Origin: Archivesica marissinica
Lineage: Eukaryota; Mollusca; Bivalvia; Venerida; Vesicomyidae
DNA: 64,000 bases
Assembly (NCBI GenBank): GCA_014843695.1
Contig: CM026401.1
Span: forward strand, 29,744,562 to 29,808,561
Direction of reading: 5' to 3'
Shown: positions 24,176-33,700 of the stretch, one piece after another
How positions within the stretch are numbered: position 1 is the first letter of the stretch
Layout of the letters: each line of letters starts with the position of its first letter
Made by a program: the position numbers and the translations under genes
The notes under the pieces: generated by a model
What the model was told of the DNA's origin: nothing
What the model saw: the letters and a program-made list of their open reading frames with translations, nothing else
Database searches by the model: none

Positions 24176-24533
24176 TTCCACCAGGTCGGTCACGCGCACT
24201 TGTTTACAATCGGAACCTGATTTACATTCAGAATGCATCGTCCTCCTTCGGCAATGATGAAAACAAACATGGCATATCCGCTGTTGTTTCACGCATGCGC
24301 ACGTTTACATTCCGTTTGTTGATAAACAAATTCGCGTATACGACGGTTTATATTTATTTGAATTTTATCGTTTCTGAGCGACTATTTCGATTTTTGTAAA
24401 CACATACACATTAGTATTTATATTTTACTAAAAACATCCTTTATTACGATATAATGCTGCTTTAAATTCCACTGTATTTATGTGATATTATAAGCGCAAG
24501 AAAAACAAGACGTTCCTAGCTTAATACAGGCAT
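24176..24533. other. Sequence downstream of MRPL51
   Basis: About 360 bp between the SINE and the MRPL51 polyadenylation signal. No gene or repeat is supported. Confidence 0.4.
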
Positions 24534-24539
24534 TTTATT
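24534..24539 (-). promoter_or_regulatory. MRPL51: AATAAA polyadenylation signal of MRPL51
   Basis: TTTATT on the plus strand reads AATAAA on the minus strand, seven bases after the stop codon at 24547. This implies a very short 3' UTR. Confidence 0.75.
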
Positions 24540-24546
24540 TCAAGCA

Positions 24547-24701
24547 TCAATGTCTCTTTCCCCTCCTCTTATTGTATTTCTTGTACAGGAATTTAATCCT
24601 CTTCCAGTTGTTATCGTAGTGGGTGGGGTACAACTGCTTGGTAATGTGACCTTGGGCATTCATACGACGTATCAACCGCTGCATTTCATTACCATTGAAA
24701 C
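24547..24701 (-). CDS. MRPL51: MRPL51 coding exon 4 and stop
   Basis: It follows the acceptor TATTTCAG and encodes FNGNEMQRLIRRMNAQGHIT and a basic C-terminus (NWKRIKFLYKKYNKRRGKRH). The stop TGA is at 24549-24547. Confidence 0.9.
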
Positions 24702-27700
24702 CTGAAATAGTGAGACATGGAATCAATGGTCACGACATGGCGTGTCCATGGTCAGAGGGAAAGGAAGTAGTGACGGGGGTCAAAATCTATAGTCCGAGTC
24801 ACAGGCCCTATGGTCATATAGTAAGTAATGTTTACATACATATAAATAAAAATAATTTGTGTCTTGTGCCAGTAGTCCGAGTTGTACATTTTTAGTTCCA
24901 GGCAAGTGGATTTTTTAATATATAGTTGTCCGTGTACAAGTAAAATGTCCTGGCTTTCTGTTTCAATACTGGATAACGAGTCAGATATGCGGTGTATTGA
25001 TCTGTATCAATCAATTCTAACATACGAGACATACGTTAAGCTTACTATAACGATAGTCAGACATACGTTAAGCTTACTATAACGAGAGTCAGACATACGT
25101 TAAGCTTACTATAACGATAGTCAGATATACGAGACATACGTTAAGCTTACTATAACGATAGTCAGACATACGTTAAGCTTACTATAACGAGAGTCAGACA
25201 TACGTTAAGCTTACTATAACGAGAGTCAGACATACGAGACATACGTTAAGCTTACTATAACGATAGTCAGATATACGAGACATACGTTAAGCTTACTATA
25301 ACGAGAGTCAGATATACGAGACATACGTTAAGCTTACTATAACGAGAGTCAGACATACGAGACATACGTTAAGCTTACTATCAACGGGTTCCTATTTGTT
25401 AACACGGGAAAATTGATAAATAGTTATTGATATAGTTGATAAACAACAAACAGAAATAGATTTTTATCAAGAGTTCAGCACACATAGAAAAGCCCTGTGT
25501 ATCCTATAATAACTCTGACTTTGATCAAACATTTAATACTACTACGCAAGCTAACCTCCTAGGATACATGGCTACAACACTTTTCCAGTTTTGCTGCTGA
25601 TGTAAGCTTTCAAAATTCCCTGACTTGACAGTTTCATTTTGCCGGATCATGTTTCACTGACAGTTTCATTTTCCCAGACCATGTTTCACTGATTGACACT
25701 TTCATTTTCCCAGACCATGTTTCACTGATTGACACTTTCATTTTCCCAGACCATGTTTCACTGATTGACACTTTCATTTTCCCAGACCATGTTTCACTGA
25801 TTGACACTTTCATTTTGCCAGACCATGTTTCACTGACTGATAGACGATGGTATGGCATGCAATTTCCAATGTTTGCTAAAAATGAGGTGTGTACTTTGTC
25901 ACAAAGTAATGAAAGTACAATATTTAATAAAGTTAACCAAGTCAAATTAATAACATTGATATGTGCATAGTATATATATAATAATATACATTAATAACTT
26001 ACAGACAAGTAAGATCTTTTCTATTTCACCACCTCAGAATAACAATTATTTGACACTTTCCAATGAACTATTGAAATTTATCAGTGAAATAATGTGTTAT
26101 GCCACTGGTTGAAAGCAGTGTTTTGCATGTGTGGTACCTAGCCGCTGCACGTGTGGTACCTAGCCGCTGCATGTGTGGTACCTAGCCGCTGCACGTGTGG
26201 TACCTAGCCACTGCATGTGTGGTACCTAGCCGCTGCATGTGTGGTACCTAGCCGCTGCACGTGTGATACCTAGCCGCTGCATGTGTGGTACCTAGCCTCT
26301 GCACGTTGTGGTACCTAGCCGCTGCGTGTGTGGTACCTAGCCACTGCATGTGTGGTACCTAGCCACTGTGTGTTGAAATGTTGTCAATGCAGACGTTTTC
26401 GGACAGCTGTCAGTGATCATTGACGACATCATTTAAACAAGATGTTCTAGCACCATTTAGCGTGCTGTTGTATCGTTTTCTCTCATTCATAAAGACACTT
26501 CAGCATAAAACAAAAAGAGCCTTTGTTTATTTAAGTGAATGATGGAATAATACTTCACTGTTGAACATAGAAATCTATTACCATTACTCGTAACTATCAC
26601 CACACGTGATAATAATGCTTTCAATGTTCATTCACTGAAACAAATCAAATTATCCTTTTATAATACAACTCAATTTTATGGATCATTTTTTTCCAAGATT
26701 TCAATTGCAAATTATCGGCTACCAACAACGTGTTCAGCATTCATCTAGTGTAAATGTCGCGCTGACACAACAGTCTCCGTAATCAATACGGTGTAAATGT
26801 CGCGCTGACACAACAGTCTCCGTAATCAATATGGTGTAAATGTCGCGCTGACACAACAGTCTCCGTAATCAATACGGTGTAAATGTCGCGCTGACACAAC
26901 AGTCTCCGTAATCAATACGGTGTAAATGTCGCGCTGACACAACAGTCTCCGTAATCAATACGGTGTAAATGTCGCGCTGACACAACAGTCTCCGTAATCA
27001 ATACGGTGTAAATGTCGCGCTGACACAACAGTCTCCGTAATCAATACGGTGTAAATGTCGCGCTGACACAACAGTCTCCGTAATCAATACGGTGTAAATG
27101 TCGCGCTGACACAACAGTCTCCGTAATCAATACGGTGTAAATGTCGCGCTGACACAACAGTCTCCGTAATCAATACGGTGTAAATGTCGCGCTGACACAA
27201 CAGTCTCCGTAATCAATACGGTGTAAATGTCGCGCTGACACAACAGTCTCCGTAATCAATACGGTGTAAATGTCGCGCTGACACAACAGTCTCCGTAATC
27301 ATTACGGTATACAAACCTCTTAGCCATGCAGGTGCTTTGATCATATCGACTGGACGAAGATTGGAATCTCCAAGAATATCTGAAAAAATGAAACATAGAT
27401 TATTGCTGGATTCTGATGCAAGTACATGTACAACATTATGTTTGTAATACACAAAATGCTGCATTATATGTATAGGATATAAGCCCAAAACGATCCAATA
27501 TGTAAAATATTGGACTGTGCGAGGTGCGTAGCGCTGAAGACAGTACAATATTTTACATATTGGATCCGTTTGAGGCTTATATCTTACTTAAAACACACAA
27601 TTGTATAACAAGATCCTATTAATTAAAATTGTTAATTTCGTACATGTAGGATTGAATATAATAATCTGGCCTTTTAACACCAGTCCAATATTTATAATAA

Positions 27701-30700
27701 TGGACTGCAAGTACAAAGGTATGACGTCACGACAGTGTTTTAATTCTGGTGTTGTACCTCACTATCACAGATACTGTGAACAATGAAATCAGTTCTCTTT
27801 CCATTAACTCTGCTACTAGATGTGAAACTGAATTGTGCCGTAATGAGAAAAACAGACTTAATGAATTGTCGTCTGTTACAATTATTCAAACTATTTATAC
27901 CCTTTATTTTACCCAGCATGCAAAGAGCTAACATTCTGAACAATTATTGAGGTTTATGACAATGATACTGATAATATCGTATCCTGGGTACATCGGTAAC
28001 CGGTGACATAAGCAATAACCGGTGTATTTGTGTTTCAAAAAGAGGTTGTGCAAATAATGTTCACTCTCATTTAAGTATAACAATATTTATATTATTGTAT
28101 GCAATATCAGATATGGAAATTGTCAATAGTAAACACAAAATGAACATGTGCAGTTTATTTGGATTTATTCTGATATCACCGCTCATTAGTATTCACCGAT
28201 ATTAGGGTCACTGGCCATATGATAAACATTTCACAAACAATTATTTCTCTCTAACAGCTTCAAAGCCATGAATGTACATGTATTTACCGATGTAATCATC
28301 ACAATGTACATGTATTTACCGATGTAATCATCACAATGTACATGTATTTACCAATGTAATCATCACAATGTACATGTATTTACCGACATAATCATCACAA
28401 TGTACATGTATTTACCGATGTAATCATCACAATGTACATGTATTTACAGATGTAATCATCACAATGTACATGTATTTACAGATGTAATCATCACAATGTA
28501 CATGTATTTACAGATGTAATCATCACAATGTACATGTATTTACCGATGTAATCATCACAATGTACATGTATTTACAGATGTAATCATCACAATGTACATG
28601 TATTTACCGATGTAATCATCACAATGTACATGTATTTACCGATGTAATCATCACAATGTACATGTATTTACCGATGTAATCATCACAATGTACATGTATT
28701 TACCGATGTAATCATCACAATGTACATGTATTTACCGATGTAATCATCACAATGTACATGTATTTACAGGTGTAATCATCACAATGTACATGTATTTACC
28801 GATGTAATCATCACAATGTACATGTATTTACAGGTGTAATCATGACAATGTACATGTATTTAGAGATGTAATCATCACAATGTACATGTATTTACAGATG
28901 TAATCATCACAATGTACATGTATTTACCGATGTAATCATCACAATGTACATGTATTTACCGATGTAATCATCACAATGTACATGTATTTACAGATGTAAT
29001 CATCACAATGTACATGTATTTACAGATGTAATCATCACAATGTACATGTATTTACCAATGTAATCATCACAATGTACATGTATTTACCGACATAATCATC
29101 ACAATGTACATGTATTTACCGATGTAATCATCACAATGTACATGTATTTACAGATGTAATCATCACAATGTACATGTATTTACAGATGTAATCATCACAA
29201 TGTACATGTATTTACCAATGTAATCATCACAATGTACATGTATTTACCGACATAATCATCACAATGTACATGTATTTACCGATGTAATCATCACAATGTA
29301 CATGTATTTACAGATGTAATCATCACAATGTACATGTATTTACAGATGTAATCATCACAATGTACATGTATTTACAGATGTAATCATCACAATGTACATG
29401 TATTTACAGATGTAATCATCACAATGTACATGTATTTACCGATGTACTCATCACAATGTACATGTATTTACCGATGTAATCATCACAATGTACATGTATT
29501 TACCGATGTAATCATCACAATGTACATGTATTTACCGATGTAATCATCACAATGTACATGTATTTAGAGATGTAATCATCACAATGTACATGTATTTACC
29601 GATGTAATCATCACAATGTACATGTATTTACCGATGTAATCATCACAATGTACATGTATTTACAGGTGTAATCATCACAATGTACATGTATTTACCGATG
29701 TAATCATCACAATGTACATGTATTTACAGGTGTAATCATGACAATGTACATGTATTTAGAGATGTAATCATCACAATGTACATGTATTTACAGATGTAAT
29801 CATCACAATGTACATGTATTTACCGATGTAATCATCACAATGTACATGTATTTACCGATGTAATCAACACAATGTACATGTATTTACAGACGTAATCATC
29901 ACAATGTACATGTATTTACCGATGTAATCATCACAATGTACATGTATTTACAGGTGTAATCATCACAATGTACATGTATTTACAGATGTAATCATCACAA
30001 TGTACATGTATTTACAGGTGTAATCATCACAATGTACATGTATTTACAGGTGTAATCATCACAATGTACATGTATTTACTAGGGGTGTAACGATGCATCG
30101 AAATATCGATGCATCGCAATAGACAGCGTCACGATAGTCAACCATCGATGGTAAATATGACCATCGATAGTATTGACTATTGCGGCAGTACTATCGCAAT
30201 AGTTTCGATAGTTGCCAGGGATGGCGAAATCGGTCATTTGTTACGCCGGGCAAGTAGATTTTCGAATGTAACTTGTCCGTGGACAAGTAAAAATACCGGC
30301 GAGTGCATTTACTTTATGTTCCCATGGCATTTAAATCGTATTTTAATGAGAAAGCATCGGCAAATGTTCTTGTTTATTTTCCTGCGGAACTTCCGCAATA
30401 AACACAAGCCAGCCGACAACGGTGGCGGACAACATTTCCAGCCGACAATAACCTGAATAAGAACCGGAAATGTCAAGAGTTATCGCCCGTCACATAAAAA
30501 CTGTGTAAAATGCGGTGGGTATGTAATGTATTTTCCGCTCAAAACAAGCCAGCTGTCAATAAGAATAACTACTGTCGAAAATGGCTTCTTTGGTACTGAA
30601 TAGTGAGCAAAGTAGGCGATGTGACCCCCATAATCCCGGGTATGGGTAATTTAAAGTGCTATAGCGCATGCGTCAGTTACAAGTATACTACGCGGTCGCT

Positions 30701-33700
30701 AAATCGATATACGGGAACGGGTACGTGACGCAGCCTTATTATTGAAGACGACAGGTAAACAATCATGTAACTTAGAGGGACTGTGTATCGATTTTTAAAT
30801 AAGGTTGGTTTATATTATTTAAACATATAAAGTTCGGATATACGGGCAAGTGGGTTTTCAACTTTTCACTACGGACAAGTAAATTAGTGCAGTGTGTTCG
30901 ATGTCATGATAATAAAGAAAAAATTGCATGCTAATAAATAAATACACAAAACTTGTGTATTCCATGCGAAACAGAATATTTTTTTAATTAATATGTATTT
31001 ACACAATACTATTGCAATAGTCCTACAACTATCGCAATACTATCGCAATACTATCGCAATAGTATTTTAACTATCGCGATACTATCGCAATAGTAAAATT
31101 GACCCCAATAGTCACCCCTAGTATTTACCGATGTAATCATCACAATGTACATGTATTTACCGATGTAATCATCACAATGTACATGTATTTACCGATGTAA
31201 TCATCACAATGTACATGTATTTACAGGTGTAATCATCACAATGTACATGTATTTACCAATGTAATCATCACAATGTACATGTATTTACCGATGTAATCAT
31301 CACAATGTACATGTATTTACAGATGTAATCATCACAATGTACATGTATTTACCGATGTAATCATCACAATGTACATGTATTTACTGATGTAATCATCACA
31401 ATGTACATGTATTTACCGATGTAATCATCACAATGTACATGTATTTACCGATGTAATCATCACAATGTACATGTATTTACAGGTGTAATCATGACAATGT
31501 ACATGTATTTACAGATGTAATCATCACAATGTACATGTATTTACCGATGTAATCATCACAATGTACATGTATTTACCGATGTAATCATCACAATGTACAT
31601 GTATTTACCGATGTAATCATGACAATGTACATGTATTTAGAGATGTAATCATCACAATGTACATGTATTTAGAGATGTAATCATCACAATGTACATGTAT
31701 TTACCGATGTAATCATCACAATGTACATGTATTTAGAGATGTAATCATCACAATGTACATGTATTTACCGATGTAATCATCACAATGTACATGTATTTAC
31801 AGGTGTAATCATCACAATGTACATGTATTTAGAGATGTAATCATCACAATGTACATGTATTTACCGACATAATCATCACAATGTACATGTATTTACAGAT
31901 GTAATCATCACAATGTACATGTATTTACCGATGTAATCATCACAATGTACATGTATTTACAGGTGTAATCATCACAATGTACATGTATTTACCGATGTAA
32001 TCATCACAATGTACATGTATTTACAGGTGTAATCATCACAATGTACATGTATTTAGAGATGTAATCATCACAATGTACATGTATTTACCGACGTAATCAT
32101 CACAATGTACATGTATTTACTGATGTAATCATCACAATGTACATGTATTTACCGATGTAATCATCACAATGTACATGTATTTACAGATGTAATCATCACA
32201 ATGTACATGTATTTACCGATGTATTCATCACAATGTACATGTATTTACCGATGTAATCATCACAATGTACATGTATTTACCGATGTAATCATCACAATGT
32301 ACATGTATTTACCGATGTAATCATCACAATGTACATGTATTTACAGGTGTAATCATCACAATGTACATGCATTTAGAGATGTAATCATCACAATGTACAT
32401 GTATTTAGAGATGTAATCATCACAATGTACATGTATTTAGAGATGTAATCATCACAATGTACATGTATTTACCGACGTAATCATCACAATGTACATGTAT
32501 TTACCGATGTAATCATCACAATGTACATGTATTTACCGATGTAATCAACACAATGTACATGTATTTACAGACGTAATCATCACAATGTACATGTATTTAC
32601 CGACGTAATGTACATGTACAGTCAAACATGTATTAAGCAGCCAGCCAAGGGAATCACTTAGCTTAGCACAGGTGGCTGTTTAATAGAGGTCAAATGTATA
32701 ACAAAACAACATATTGGGAATCTGGAAACTGGTTGCTTAATGCAGGTTGGCTGCTTAATAGAGGTGACCATTAACACAGGATTGACGGTATTTACCGATG
32801 TAATCATTTTGTCCAAAGCTTGCTCGCGGCCTATTCCAGACATTTTTAGGTCGGTATCTCGGCAGATTTTGAACAGGCTCACTCAATCCTCGGGGCAACG
32901 CACCTGCAAACACATATGGTATAAAGATATACTGGTTTCATCATCATTTCACAATCACTGTAAAATAAAGTGGAGGATAGCACTTGTAGAGATCAGGGTT
33001 CCCAGGGGCTTTAAAAAATACAATTCCCTGACATTTCCCTGACATTTACTGAAAAAACAAAATTCCCTGACCTTGAAAAAAAAATAGAATTCCCTGACAT
33101 TTTCACTGACACTGGGAACCCTGGAGATGCAAATGCTGGCATTTGACACAAGAATAAATGCTTGATTTCGCATCACCTTGATTTGACCTAAAAGGTCAAC
33201 CTCAAGGTCATGAGGAATGGCTTATTTGAAATGTTGTGTGAGGTGTTAAAGATCCATTGAAACTTATATGCTTCGTTTTCGAGTTACACGCATGCATTGT
33301 ACAGTCAAACCTGTGTTAGTGGTCAGCAGCCAGTTTCAAGATTAACAATATGTTTGACCTTTATTAACTATTTCCCCCATAGAAGCACCTCTTGATGCCA
33401 TTACCAATATGACATACATTGACAATGTAGTAGTCAAACCAATGTTCATAATAAAGGCCAGAATCTCATGTAGTCCCAGTAATATCTATGGAGGTGGGAT
33501 AGATATGGCGACTACTTATCCACTGCATGATAGCTAAATGGCTGTCGTTTGTATGGAGATATAATAGTATATTAACCTAAATCTCTATGAAGTAAAGGGT
33601 TAATCAGCCACCTGTACTAAGCAGCTCACTTTCTGTGATTCCCATAGCTGGCTGCTTTACACAGGTTTGACTGTATACTATAGATGTCAGTGGGAGTGGA

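Noticed and set aside
24010..24399. 129-codon plus-strand frame
   Set aside because: Its first half is a reversed SINE and the rest has no recognised motif.
30109..30456. 115-codon frame within the hAT-like element
   Set aside because: No transposase motif, starts in the terminal repeat region.
28264..32616. CRISPR-like array
   Set aside because: Units are head-to-tail with no unique spacers, in an intron of an animal gene.
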